NCBI GenBank assembly: GCA_034431435.1
Contig: DAOUDG010000084.1
Coordinates: forward strand, 97,022-161,021
Origin: JAHCIE01 sp034431435
GTDB taxonomy: Bacteria > Chloroflexota > Anaerolineae > Epilineales > JAHCIE01
Direction: 5' to 3'
DNA length: 64,000 nucleotides
Positions 1 through 7,579 of this stretch are shown in pieces. The notes beneath the pieces are model-generated. The model was given only the letters and a program-made list of their open reading frames with translations. It was not told the DNA's origin and ran no database searches. A program made the position numbers and the translations under genes. Each line of letters opens with the position of its first letter. Position 1 is the first letter of the stretch.

Positions 1-423
1 CACCCAGCCGGTACTCAGCTCCAGGAGGTCCGTCACCTCGGCCAGGGCGGCCGCCACGGCCTCTTCGACCGAGACGGCCTCGTTCAGCCGTTCCGCCACC
101 GAGCGCAGGGTGTGCAGTTCGCGCAACGCGCGCTCCAGGCCCGCGCGCTCATCCAGCCCGCTCATCGCTTCAGTCTGTTCCTGCCACGCGACAAAGTCGC
201 GCACCGGCGCCAGGCGCTGGCGCAGCGTCTCGCGATCTGGCCGGGTCGTTGCCGCCAGATGGGCGCGATACTTCACCAGGGCCGTGCGGGAGGCGGCCGC
301 CGTAGCATCCGTGGCGCGCAGCCAGTCGAGAAAGGCTGCGACCTCTTTCAGCGCGGCCGACGCCGCCTCCGGCGCGATGTGCCTCTCTTGTAGGATGCGC
401 GCGTAGTCTGACAAATGCTCCAT
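1..423 (-). CDS. GAF-domain signalling protein, partial (C-terminus beyond window)
   Basis: The reading frame starts at an ATG at 421-423 and runs off the left edge, so only the first 141 residues are visible. They are mostly alpha-helical and charged. From about residue 100 the sequence (TLRSVAERLNEAVSVEEAVA, then LLELSTGW) looks like the start of a GAF sensor domain. It lies 44 bp downstream of the STAS-domain gene on the same strand. GAF proteins next to anti-sigma-factor antagonists are usually RsbU/SpoIIE-type phosphatases or serine/histidine kinases, so a partner-switching role is inferred. The catalytic part is outside the window, so kinase and phosphatase cannot be told apart. Confidence 0.6.
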   Translation of the reverse strand, partial: MEHLSDYARILQERHIAPEAASAALKEVAAFLDWLRATDATAAASRTALVKYRAHLAATTRPDRETLRQRLAPVRDFVAWQEQTEAMSGLDERAGLERALRELHTLRSVAERLNEAVSVEEAVAAALAEVTDLLELSTGWV

Positions 424-467
424 GACCAGGCCACTCTTCTACGGCGGCCAGCCAGCCGCCGAATGGG

Positions 468-803
468 CTAGAAACTGCCCACGGCCTCCACGGAGTCGTC
501 ATAGATGTTGAAGATGCGGGTGAAGCCCACGAGTTCGATGGTGTCCTTGACGTAGGGCTGGAGTCCCGACAGTCGCAGGTCGCCGCGATTCCAGCGCTTG
601 ACCGACTTGCGGACGGCCAACAGGACGCGCAAGCCGGCGGAGCTGATGTACGTGACGGCAGACATGTCGAGGACAAGCTTGAAGTGGCCGCCGTTGATGA
701 GATCGTCCAGGGTCTTCTGCAGCTGCGGCGCGGTCTGGTGGTCGATGCGGCCCACCGGAGCCACCAACGTGACGCGCTTGAGGTCTTTGGTGCTGATTTC
801 CAT
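468..803 (-). CDS. STAS-domain anti-sigma factor antagonist
   Basis: 111 residues, the normal length for a stand-alone STAS domain of the SpoIIAA/RsbV family. The conserved phospho-acceptor region is visible as VLDMSAVTYISSAGLRVLL (about residues 44-62), in which the Ser after YIS is the expected phosphorylation site. A strong ribosome binding site (AGGAGG, 5 nt before the ATG) decides the start. Family knowledge: when dephosphorylated, such proteins bind the anti-sigma kinase and free the sigma factor. The GAF gene downstream is probably its regulator, but the sigma factor it serves is not in view. Confidence 0.9.
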   Translation of the reverse strand: MEISTKDLKRVTLVAPVGRIDHQTAPQLQKTLDDLINGGHFKLVLDMSAVTYISSAGLRVLLAVRKSVKRWNRGDLRLSGLQPYVKDTIELVGFTRIFNIYDDSVEAVGSF

Positions 804-847
804 CCAGGCCTCCTAAGGGGGAAATTAGGCATGTCGGGGTCGCCCCC

Positions 848-877
848 ATTATATCACGGCCTGGAAGCCAGGCGCAA
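848..877 (-). promoter_or_regulatory. Promoter of the STAS/GAF operon
   Basis: On the minus strand TATAAT (848-853) is preceded by TG one base upstream (an extended -10) and by TTGCGC (872-877) at 18 bp spacing. It lies 45 bp upstream of the STAS start codon. Confidence 0.5.
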
Positions 878-908
878 ACAGTTTGGCGGAAAGTACGTTG
901 GAACAAGC

Positions 909-2075
909 TCAGTCGGCGCGCTCATGTACCATCAGCGCCAGAATCAGCGCCGATATCAGCGTCAGTCCGGCGGCCAGCGCCACGTTGCCCCACAGCCCCA
1001 CCGTTGCGTACAGTGGCGGCCCCACCAGCGCGCCAATCACGCGCCCTGTCTGATTACCGGTGCTGTTGATGGACACGGACGTGGCCCGCGCTGTCGGCGC
1101 CGACTCGCTGACCAGCGGGATCGTGGACACCAGGGTGAACTCGAAGCCGAGCAGGATGAGGGCCAAGGTGAACACCGCCCCAACCAGACCGTAGCCCGCC
1201 AGGAAGGGCAGCAGCGAGTACGCCACCGTCAGGGCCAGCAGCCCCAGCAGGATACCCCGCTTCTTGCCGATGCGATCGAGGAAGGCGCTCGATAGCCCCT
1301 CGCCGCCCAACTCGGCCAGGCCCGTGGCGATGGATACCGAGCCGAGGGCGGCTGCTCCCAGGCCGAACTGCCCTTCCAGCCACGCCCCATAGACGATGAA
1401 CACGATTTCATTCGCCAGCACCAGGCACAGCATCATCGGCCACATCCAACGCACATTGGGCACGCGCAACGCCCGCCCCAGGCTACTGAGGATGTGACCG
1501 CCGTCGTGGTGGGGCGCGTGGTCGCCGACGGGGAAGGCCCACACAGCCACGACCAGACTCAGCGCGCCCAGCGCGGCCAGTCCCCAGTAGGGGGCCTGCC
1601 AGCCGTAGCGGGCGATGGTCCAGCCCACCAGGGGGATGCCTACCAGGGCGGCCAGCGCCCAGGGTATCTCCAGGATGCCCGTCGCCCGCGCGCGCATCGC
1701 ATAGGGCACGCGGTCGCTTATATAGGCAATCGACGTCGGATCGAGGATGACCTTCGCCAGACCCATGCCGACGAAGCCGACGGCGAACACGGCGAACTGG
1801 CTGAAGCCCGCCGCCAGCAGCGCCGTCACGACGAACAGGCCGAGGGCGACCAGGATCAGGCTGCGGCGGCGGTGGCGGTCGGCCAGCGGCCCGACGCCCA
1901 GGCTGGCGTAGCCCGTCGCCGCCCGTAGCGCCATCAACGAGGCCGCCGTCTCCAGGGGCACGCCCAGGCCGCGCGCGATGAAGGGCAGGAAGGGGTACGC
2001 CATGCGCGTCGCCGTGTTGAGCGTCGTCCGCGCCAACACCATCGCCGCCATCGGTTTGCGGAGGGAGGCGGTCAC
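909..2075 (-). CDS. MFS transporter
   Basis: 388 residues with about 12 hydrophobic segments, the normal size for the major facilitator superfamily. The loop after the second segment carries GPLADRHRRRSLIL, matching the G-x-x-x-D-R-x-G-R-R loop typical of the family. The protein is expected in the cytoplasmic membrane as a proton-driven exporter or permease; the substrate cannot be read from sequence. The indicated start is GTG; an ATG 8 codons in (2051) is an alternative. It stands alone on the minus strand between the chagasin-like gene and the STAS operon. A hairpin at 2110-2140 separates it from the gene upstream, so it probably has its own promoter. Confidence 0.85.
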   Translation of the reverse strand: MTASLRKPMAAMVLARTTLNTATRMAYPFLPFIARGLGVPLETAASLMALRAATGYASLGVGPLADRHRRRSLILVALGLFVVTALLAAGFSQFAVFAVGFVGMGLAKVILDPTSIAYISDRVPYAMRARATGILEIPWALAALVGIPLVGWTIARYGWQAPYWGLAALGALSLVVAVWAFPVGDHAPHHDGGHILSSLGRALRVPNVRWMWPMMLCLVLANEIVFIVYGAWLEGQFGLGAAALGSVSIATGLAELGGEGLSSAFLDRIGKKRGILLGLLALTVAYSLLPFLAGYGLVGAVFTLALILLGFEFTLVSTIPLVSESAPTARATSVSINSTGNQTGRVIGALVGPPLYATVGLWGNVALAAGLTLISALILALMVHERAD

Positions 2076-2109
2076 GAGGGAGGATACCTGTGAGCAATTT
2101 GAATGATAC

Positions 2110-2140
2110 AGGCCCGGCGGACATTGCGCCTGCCGGGCCT
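2110..2140 (-). terminator. Hairpin after the chagasin-like gene
   Basis: Inverted repeat AGGCCCGGC (2110-2118) / GCCGGGCCT (2132-2140), 20 nt past the stop of the chagasin-domain gene in its direction of transcription. There is no clear U-tract, so this is a terminator-like hairpin rather than a proven intrinsic terminator. Confidence 0.55.
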
Positions 2141-2160
2141 TGTCGTTGATGGCGGCGCGG

Positions 2161-3390
2161 CTACTGCACCGTCACCTGCACCGAGAAGGTCTCGGCGGGG
2201 GGGACGCCGGTTTCCCACGGGCGGCGGTAGACCATCTGTAGGGTGGTAGCGCCCGCGCCCGTCGGCTGGAAGCGAAAGGTCTGCGTGCCTGACGCGCCGA
2301 TGGCTGCGCTGGCTGGGGTGTACACCGGGTCGCCCAGTTGGGTGAGCAGCGCGTTGGCCGGATCGACCTGCCAGGTGTAGCCCGTGGTCGGGTTACCCGC
2401 CAGGCTGACGACCAGGGTGTTAGCCTGCTGCATGCTGACGCTGCCGCCATTGTTGGCGTCAGTCACTGTCACATCCTGCCCCGCGCTGGGTGAGGGCGTC
2501 GCGGTGGCAGCGGGCGTAGCAGCGGCGGCGGGCGCATCGGCGATGACCACCCGCACCGAGAACGTCCTGGCCGGGGCGACGCCGGTCTCCCAGGGGCGAA
2601 CATACACCATCTCCAGCGTGGTCGAGCCGGCGCCCGTTGGCGTGAAGAGGAACGTCTGAACGCCGCCGACGCCGGGTGGAGCGTCGGCGGGGCGGGTGTA
2701 GGTGGGGTCGCCCTGCGGCTGCAAGAGTGGGTTGGGCGCGGCCTGCCAGGTGTAGCCCGTCGAGGTATTCGCGCTCAGGTTCACCCGCAGCGTGTCGGTC
2801 GGCCTGAGGCGCACCTCGCCGCCGCTATCCTGCTCAGTGACGGTGACGACCGCGCTGGTCGGGCGGCCTGGCGTCGCCCCACTGGCGGTGAAGGCCTGCT
2901 TGACCTGATCGACGGTCATGAACAGCGACTCGTAGGTCGTGGCGGCCGCGCTGCCGTCAGGGTAGGGGTTCGACTGGGGCAGAAAGGCGACGAAGACGCT
3001 CGTCGCTGTCTCGGCGATGGGGACGCCGGGTAGGGCAATCGGCTGGCTCGCCAGGTTGTCCCAATAGGCCCTGTCGTAGACGTAGATGCTCAACAGCGGC
3101 GCTTCGGTCCCGCCGCCGCTGGGCGTGTACACCCAATCGGTGATGAACTTCGTGCCCGGCCGCCGCTGGTCGGCCGGCGCGCCCCAGTACTCGTACCACC
3201 GAAAGCCGTGGCTCACCCATGTCGCGGGTAGCGCCAGGCTGTAGCCTGCCTGCGGGTTGGTATATACGCCATTCTGAACGCTACCCTGGGGTGCGCCGCT
3301 GGGACGGCTGCCCTGGGCGTGACTCGTACCCGCTGCCACGGCGAGTAGCGCGACCGCGACAATCACCGCCAGTCTCACGCGCGTTGCCAT
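2161..3390 (-). CDS. Secreted protein with two tandem chagasin-like (I42) domains
   Basis: 409 residues. Residues 1-25 are a signal peptide ending near SHAQ. Residues 40-170 form a domain I do not recognise firmly (it starts NGVYTNPQAGYSLALP, PsbP/lipoprotein-like). Two chagasin-type domains follow at about 180-284 and 305-409. Each carries the three signature loops: NTSTGYTW and NPTTGYTW, a central PGVGGVQTF and GASGTQTF, and RPWE near the end. Chagasins (MEROPS I42) are tight-binding inhibitors of papain-like cysteine proteases. An Ala/Pro/Thr linker joins the two domains. The start has a strong AGGAGG 4 nt upstream. An extracellular or surface inhibitor role is inferred. Confidence 0.85.
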   Translation of the reverse strand: MATRVRLAVIVAVALLAVAAGTSHAQGSRPSGAPQGSVQNGVYTNPQAGYSLALPATWVSHGFRWYEYWGAPADQRRPGTKFITDWVYTPSGGGTEAPLLSIYVYDRAYWDNLASQPIALPGVPIAETATSVFVAFLPQSNPYPDGSAAATTYESLFMTVDQVKQAFTASGATPGRPTSAVVTVTEQDSGGEVRLRPTDTLRVNLSANTSTGYTWQAAPNPLLQPQGDPTYTRPADAPPGVGGVQTFLFTPTGAGSTTLEMVYVRPWETGVAPARTFSVRVVIADAPAAAATPAATATPSPSAGQDVTVTDANNGGSVSMQQANTLVVSLAGNPTTGYTWQVDPANALLTQLGDPVYTPASAAIGASGTQTFRFQPTGAGATTLQMVYRRPWETGVPPAETFSVQVTVQ

Positions 3391-3591
3391 CGTGCCTCCT
3401 CGTTAGCCGCGCTACCTGGTGGGTTGGGCCTCAGACATCCATCTCGCCCAGCGTCAGGATGCGCCAGTGCGTGACACGGCGCAACATTGTTCGCCTGGAG
3501 TCAGGCGCTCTGCCTGGCGGATTATCGCCGCAAGTTCCCTCGACGCCATGTTTCGCCCCCTGTCCCAACGGCTCGTCGCCGCCCAACCTCA

Positions 3592-3620
3592 ATTATACGG
3601 CAAGCGCCGGGCGGCGCGAA
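3592..3620 (-). promoter_or_regulatory. Possible promoter of the chagasin-like gene
   Basis: Minus-strand TATAAT (3592-3597) with TTCGCG (3615-3620) at 17 bp. It would give a leader of roughly 200 nt. Apart from this I see nothing in the gap 3391-3660. Confidence 0.35.
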
Positions 3621-3660
3621 CAGCTGGCTTCGTCGCCTCGACGCGGGCATAGGCCCGCCA

Positions 3661-5181
3661 TCAGCGCGGCGCAGGCGCGGGCAGCGTAGTGGATGGCCGC
3701 GTAGCGAGCGCGGGCGACTCAGCCTCGGCGCGCTGTCGCACGGGCAGAGTCGCCGCCGTCGCCGTCAGCGACAGGACGAACCAGAACAGGGTGACGGAGG
3801 CCGGGAACTTGATGTTGACGAAGTAATGGTCCAGCGCGCCCGCCACCAGCACGCCGAAGATGGCCGCCGTGCCGCCCAGGATGACCGGCTCCAGGTCCAG
3901 GTCGCCGCTACGCAAGCCGTCGCGCGCCGCCCAGAAGAACACCAGCGCGACGGCGGCGAACGCTGCCAGTCCCACCAGCCCTATGTTCTCCGCGAGCAGC
4001 AGATACATGCTCGATACGCCGATGTACAGATCGATGTCGGGCGTCGCCGCGTAGCCGACGCCGAACCACGGGTGACGGCCGATAAGGTTGATGGCGTCCT
4101 TGTACTCGCCCAGGCGCATCTGTGTCGACAGGTCCTGCCCACGCGCGCCGGCAAAGAAGCTCGCCACGTATTCCTGGGTCCAGGGCAGGACGAGCACCAG
4201 GGCGACGGCGGCTACCAGCCACAGGGCCAGGCGGCGGTAGCGCAGCAGGGCCAGGAAGGCCGCGGCGGCCAGCAGGCCGAGCATCGAGCCGCGCGAGCGA
4301 GAGGCAAACAGGGCCAGGCCCATGACGCTGACGAGGCCCCACGCCAGCCAGCGCGGCAGGATGGGACGCCGGGCGAACAGGTTGGGAATGGTCAGCGCGG
4401 CGACGACGATGAGCAGCCCGCCGAAAGCGTTGGGGTCCACCGAGGTGCTGGTGGCGCGCTGGGGCAGCGACGGGTCGTCGTTGATGTAGCGCAGGATACG
4501 GTCGCCGGTCGGGTAATCGAAGATGCGCAGTATGGACAACAGGCGCGTCTCGGTGGCGTCGGGTAGCGCCCACAGCCCGAGGCCCAGCGCCGCCGCCACG
4601 CCGCCGGAGAGGACCAGGGCGCGGGTGGCGTTGATCACGTCCGCGTAGCTGCGCAGGACCGTGGGCAGTAGCCATACCAGGCTCAGCGTCAGCAGGAACT
4701 CGGCGAAGCGGCGCAGCAGGTCGCGGGTCAGCAGGGCATTCTCGCTGCCCAGGAGAAAGGCGAAGACAGCCAGCGCGCCGTAGACAAGGGTCGGCAGCCA
4801 TAGCGGGGTGGTGCGCCAGCCGAACTCGCCACGGCCCGCCACCACCATGAGCCAGGCGGCGAGCATCAAGATGAAGGCCAGATTCAGCAGGGTAGGGTTG
4901 AAGCCGATGCCCAGGGGCAACGCGCCGAAGGGCAGCAGGGTCAACACGGCGGCCAGCGCCCACACCGCCCACTGGAGGTGTTGCAGCAGCGCGACGCCGA
5001 TGACCCCCGCCACGACCGCCGCGATGGCGATGGCGGGCTTACCCCACGCCACCGCCGCCCCGGCGGCAATTCCCAACAGGAGTATCCCAAGCAGGAAGAG
5101 GAGACTAGAGACTGGAGATTGGCGATTGCTAGATCCGAATCTCCAATCCCTAATCCCGAATCTCCAATCTCTAATTCCCAC
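3661..5181 (-). CDS. O-antigen ligase / Wzy-type polymerase family membrane protein
   Basis: 506 residues, about 10-12 hydrophobic segments and one long non-membrane loop around residues 210-330 (with RSRGSMLGLL and the stretch ending HPWFGVGYAATP). This is the layout of the Wzy_C/O-antigen ligase family, which polymerises or ligates lipid-linked oligosaccharides on the outer face of the membrane. It is the last gene of a minus-strand group with a GT2, a DegT aminotransferase and an SMR-like protein. The indicated start is GTG, 3 nt after the stop of the SMR-like gene. The first ~26 residues (GIRDWRFG repeated) are a translated copy of an intergenic repeat, so the true start may lie further in, before LLFLLGILLLG. 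Confidence 0.8.
   Translation of the reverse strand: MGIRDWRFGIRDWRFGSSNRQSPVSSLLFLLGILLLGIAAGAAVAWGKPAIAIAAVVAGVIGVALLQHLQWAVWALAAVLTLLPFGALPLGIGFNPTLLNLAFILMLAAWLMVVAGRGEFGWRTTPLWLPTLVYGALAVFAFLLGSENALLTRDLLRRFAEFLLTLSLVWLLPTVLRSYADVINATRALVLSGGVAAALGLGLWALPDATETRLLSILRIFDYPTGDRILRYINDDPSLPQRATSTSVDPNAFGGLLIVVAALTIPNLFARRPILPRWLAWGLVSVMGLALFASRSRGSMLGLLAAAAFLALLRYRRLALWLVAAVALVLVLPWTQEYVASFFAGARGQDLSTQMRLGEYKDAINLIGRHPWFGVGYAATPDIDLYIGVSSMYLLLAENIGLVGLAAFAAVALVFFWAARDGLRSGDLDLEPVILGGTAAIFGVLVAGALDHYFVNIKFPASVTLFWFVLSLTATAATLPVRQRAEAESPALATRPSTTLPAPAPR
5101..5177. repeat. Word-reiterated inverted repeat (GATTGGAGATT type)
   Basis: One arm holds the words GACTGGAGATTGGCGATT (about 5110-5127). 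The other holds reiterated CCAATCCCTAATC and CCAATCTCTAATTCC (about 5143-5178), so the element can fold back on itself. It lies inside the 5' end of the Wzy-like gene and is related to the element at 22168-22200. Confidence 0.7.
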
Positions 5182-5184
5182 CCC

Positions 5185-5550
5185 CTAGCTCCGGTACACC
5201 ATGAACACCCCCGCGATGATAGTCAGCACGCCCGCGATACGCCAGGCCGTGACCGGCTCGTTGAGCAGCCACGCCGACAGAAACACGACGAGGATGTAGC
5301 TCATGCTGAGCATGGGGTAAGCCCAGCTCAGATGGGCCTTGGAGAGAACCGACAGCCAGAAGAGGGAGCCGCCGAAGATGAGGATGAAGCCGATCAGCAC
5401 AGCCGGCGTGGTGAAGGCGCGGATGAGCGTCGGGATGGCATGCATCCCCGTCAGGTCCAGGTTGCCCACCTGGTTCATACCGACTTTGAGGAGCATCTCG
5501 CCGCAGACGGAAAAGCTGATGGCAATGAGCAGAGCGACAATCGGTGACAT
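5185..5550 (-). CDS. Small four-helix membrane protein of the SMR/EamA superfamily
   Basis: About 121 residues from the ATG at 5548-5550 (MSPIVALLI); an in-frame upstream ATG at 5574 would overlap the preceding gene by 11 bp. Four hydrophobic helices, ending in ITIIAGVFMVYR, and the E in SVCGEMLLK in helix 1 match the small multidrug resistance fold. In polysaccharide clusters such proteins (ArnE/ArnF type) often flip undecaprenyl-phosphate-linked sugars. The neighbours here (GT2, DegT aminotransferase, Wzy-like) make lipid-linked sugar translocation the best inference; drug efflux is the alternative. Confidence 0.7.
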   Translation of the reverse strand: MSPIVALLIAISFSVCGEMLLKVGMNQVGNLDLTGMHAIPTLIRAFTTPAVLIGFILIFGGSLFWLSVLSKAHLSWAYPMLSMSYILVVFLSAWLLNEPVTAWRIAGVLTIIAGVFMVYRS

Positions 5551-5563
5551 AGCGAAGCGACCT

Positions 5564-6682
5564 TTAGCTTTCAACCGTCGCGCGCTCGCCCAACGACTGC
5601 ACTTGCAGGGCGACGTAGACGACTTCCTCGTCGGTGAGCTCGGGGTAGATGGGCAGCGACAGGACTTCCTGCGCCGCCGCCTCTGCCTGGGGAAAGGCGC
5701 CGGGGCCGTAGCCTAGCTCGGCGTACGCGCCCTGACGATGGGCAGGCGTCGGGTAGTGGACCATCGTCCCCACGCCGTGGGCGTGGAGGTGCGCGGCCAG
5801 CGCGTCGCGGTCGGGGGTGCGCACGACGTACAGGTGGTAGACCGGCTCCACGTCGGGGGCGACGTAGGGCACGACGACCGCGCTGCCCGGCAGCAAGGCA
5901 TCATAGCGCGAAGCGATGGCGCGGCGGCGGGCGTTGTCCTCGTCCAGGTGCGCCAGCTTCACGCCCAGAATGGCCGCCTGCATCTCGTCCAGGCGGCTGT
6001 TGAGGCCAAGACTATCGTGGGCGTAGCGTGCGCTCTGGCCGCCGTTGCGCAGCCGCTTCACCCGCTCGGCGATCGCCTCCGAGGCCGTGACAACCATGCC
6101 GCCGTCGCCATACGCGCCGAGATTCTTGGTAGGATAGAAGCTGAAAGCCGCCGCGTCGCCCAGCGTGCCGACCGGCTGGCCGCGATAGCGCGCGCCGTGG
6201 GCCTGGGCGCAATCCTCGACCACTCGCAGATCACACTGGTCGGCCAGTTCCAGCAGTGGCCCCATGTCCGCAGGCTGCCCATAGAGGTGGACGGGCATGA
6301 TGGCGCGCGTGCGCGGGGTGATGGCTGCCGCGACGCGGTCAGGGTCAAGGTTGTAGGTACGCGGGTCGATATCGACGAAGACGGGTGTCGCGCCTGTCGC
6401 CGAGATGGCGAACACGCCGAACGCGGCCGTCAGCGGCGAGGTGATGACCTCGTCGCCGGGACCAATCCCCAGCGCGCGGAAGGCTAGCTCAATAGCGTCG
6501 GTCCCCGAATTGCAGCCTACGGCGTGGGGCATGCCCAGGTAGGCGGCGAACTCTTCCTCGAAGCGCTCCAGCTCCGGCCCCAGGATGAACCAACCTCGGT
6601 CGAGCACGCGGCCGAGGGCCGCGTCGATCTCTGGCCGCAGGCGGGCCACCTGACGCTCGAAGGTGTTGAAGGGAATCCTCAT
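5564..6682 (-). CDS. DegT/DnrJ/EryC1/StrS aminotransferase
   Basis: 372 residues from ATG 6680-6682, which overlaps the stop of the upstream GT2 gene as ATGA. PLP-dependent sugar aminotransferase of the DegT family: SGTDAIELAFRALGIGPGD (cofactor phosphate region), VEDCAQAHGA (Asp binding the PLP nitrogen) and FSFYPTKNLGAYGDGG (Lys forming the Schiff base) are all present in the right order. Such enzymes add an amino group to 3- or 4-keto nucleotide sugars (dTDP- or UDP-linked). It probably makes an aminosugar for the glycan of this operon. The exact keto-sugar cannot be told from sequence. Confidence 0.92.
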   Translation of the reverse strand: MRIPFNTFERQVARLRPEIDAALGRVLDRGWFILGPELERFEEEFAAYLGMPHAVGCNSGTDAIELAFRALGIGPGDEVITSPLTAAFGVFAISATGATPVFVDIDPRTYNLDPDRVAAAITPRTRAIMPVHLYGQPADMGPLLELADQCDLRVVEDCAQAHGARYRGQPVGTLGDAAAFSFYPTKNLGAYGDGGMVVTASEAIAERVKRLRNGGQSARYAHDSLGLNSRLDEMQAAILGVKLAHLDEDNARRRAIASRYDALLPGSAVVVPYVAPDVEPVYHLYVVRTPDRDALAAHLHAHGVGTMVHYPTPAHRQGAYAELGYGPGAFPQAEAAAQEVLSLPIYPELTDEEVVYVALQVQSLGERATVES

Positions 6683-7449
6683 AATAGTTGCTTCTCTCTC
6701 GGCGGCGCGACCGGCGCCGTCGGCCCGGCCGGTGCGGGCTGGCTGCCCTTCAGCAGCACCAGGCTGACCCACAGCGTGCCAATGTCGCGCACGACGCGCA
6801 CCAGGCGCGGGAAGTTGAAGAATTGGGAGATGCCGTAGACGCGGTGATAGTGGTGGACCGGCACTTCCTCGAACACGAAACCCGCGTCGGTAAACTTCTT
6901 GACCATCTCCAGCGGCAGCGTGCCATCTTTAGACACCAGCGTCACGGCGTCGAAGCACGAGCGGCGAATCAGGCGAAAGTCGCAGTCCACGTCCCGAATC
7001 GTGAAGCCGAACAGGAGCTTCATGCCGTGGTGGTAGAGGCGGCCGATAACGATGCGATGCCAGGGATCGTTGCGGCTGATCTTATAGCCGTTGATGATAT
7101 CCACCTCCGGCCGCATACGATCGGTGAGCTTGAGAAGCTCCCGCACGTCGTATTGCGCGTCGCCGTCGGTGTAGAACACCCAATCCTTGCTGGTCTGGGC
7201 GAACAACGAGCGCAGGTTGCCACCGTAGCCCAGGTTCTTGGGGTGGTGAAATACACGCAGGCGGGGCACGACGCCCGTCAGAATATCCAGAATCTGGCCG
7301 GTATAGTCGGCGCTGCCGTCGTTGCCCACCAGAATCTCATAATCGTCGGTGACTTGCTTCAACATGGCGTCGGCCATGAGAACCATGCTGGCGATGGTGC
7401 CGCCGTCGTTGTAGGCGGGGAAGACAGCCGATATGCTGGGTCGGGGCAT
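6679..7449 (-). CDS. Family 2 glycosyltransferase (DPM1-like)
   Basis: 256 residues from ATG 7447-7449 with AGGAG at good spacing upstream. GT-A fold: SAVFPAYNDGGTI at the N-terminus, then NDGSAD, NLGYGGNLRS and the metal-binding DGDAQYD (DxD). The segment from LYHHGMKLLFGF to VDCDFRLIRR is typical of dolichol-phosphate-mannose-synthase-like enzymes, which transfer a sugar from a nucleotide donor to a polyprenyl phosphate. There is one hydrophobic helix near the C-terminus (VSLVLL). First gene of a four-gene minus-strand operon, with a 4-bp overlap with the aminotransferase. Likely role: priming or side-chain donor synthesis for the glycan handled by the downstream Wzy-like protein. Confidence 0.88.
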   Translation of the reverse strand: MPRPSISAVFPAYNDGGTIASMVLMADAMLKQVTDDYEILVGNDGSADYTGQILDILTGVVPRLRVFHHPKNLGYGGNLRSLFAQTSKDWVFYTDGDAQYDVRELLKLTDRMRPEVDIINGYKISRNDPWHRIVIGRLYHHGMKLLFGFTIRDVDCDFRLIRRSCFDAVTLVSKDGTLPLEMVKKFTDAGFVFEEVPVHHYHRVYGISQFFNFPRLVRVVRDIGTLWVSLVLLKGSQPAPAGPTAPVAPPREKQLL

Positions 7450-7525
7450 CCGAGACTCCTGGCGAGGCGAATTGTGGCGAATCTTAGCACGTTCCGCCAC
7501 GCGCGGCAAAAAGGGCGCTACGTGT

Positions 7526-7554
7526 TTGTCGCCACGCCCCCCGGACGCTACAAT
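7526..7554 (+). promoter_or_regulatory. Promoter of sppA
   Basis: TTGTCG (7526-7531), 17 bp, TACAAT (7549-7554). The first good start codon follows 25 nt downstream of the -10 with GAGG in front. Confidence 0.6.
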
Positions 7555-7579
7555 TGGAGTCACTCACAGCGAGGAAACT

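Noticed and set aside
3487..4566. 359-codon plus frame opposite the Wzy-like gene
   Set aside because: Composition is Arg/Gln/Gly shadow sequence and the minus strand gives a proper membrane protein.
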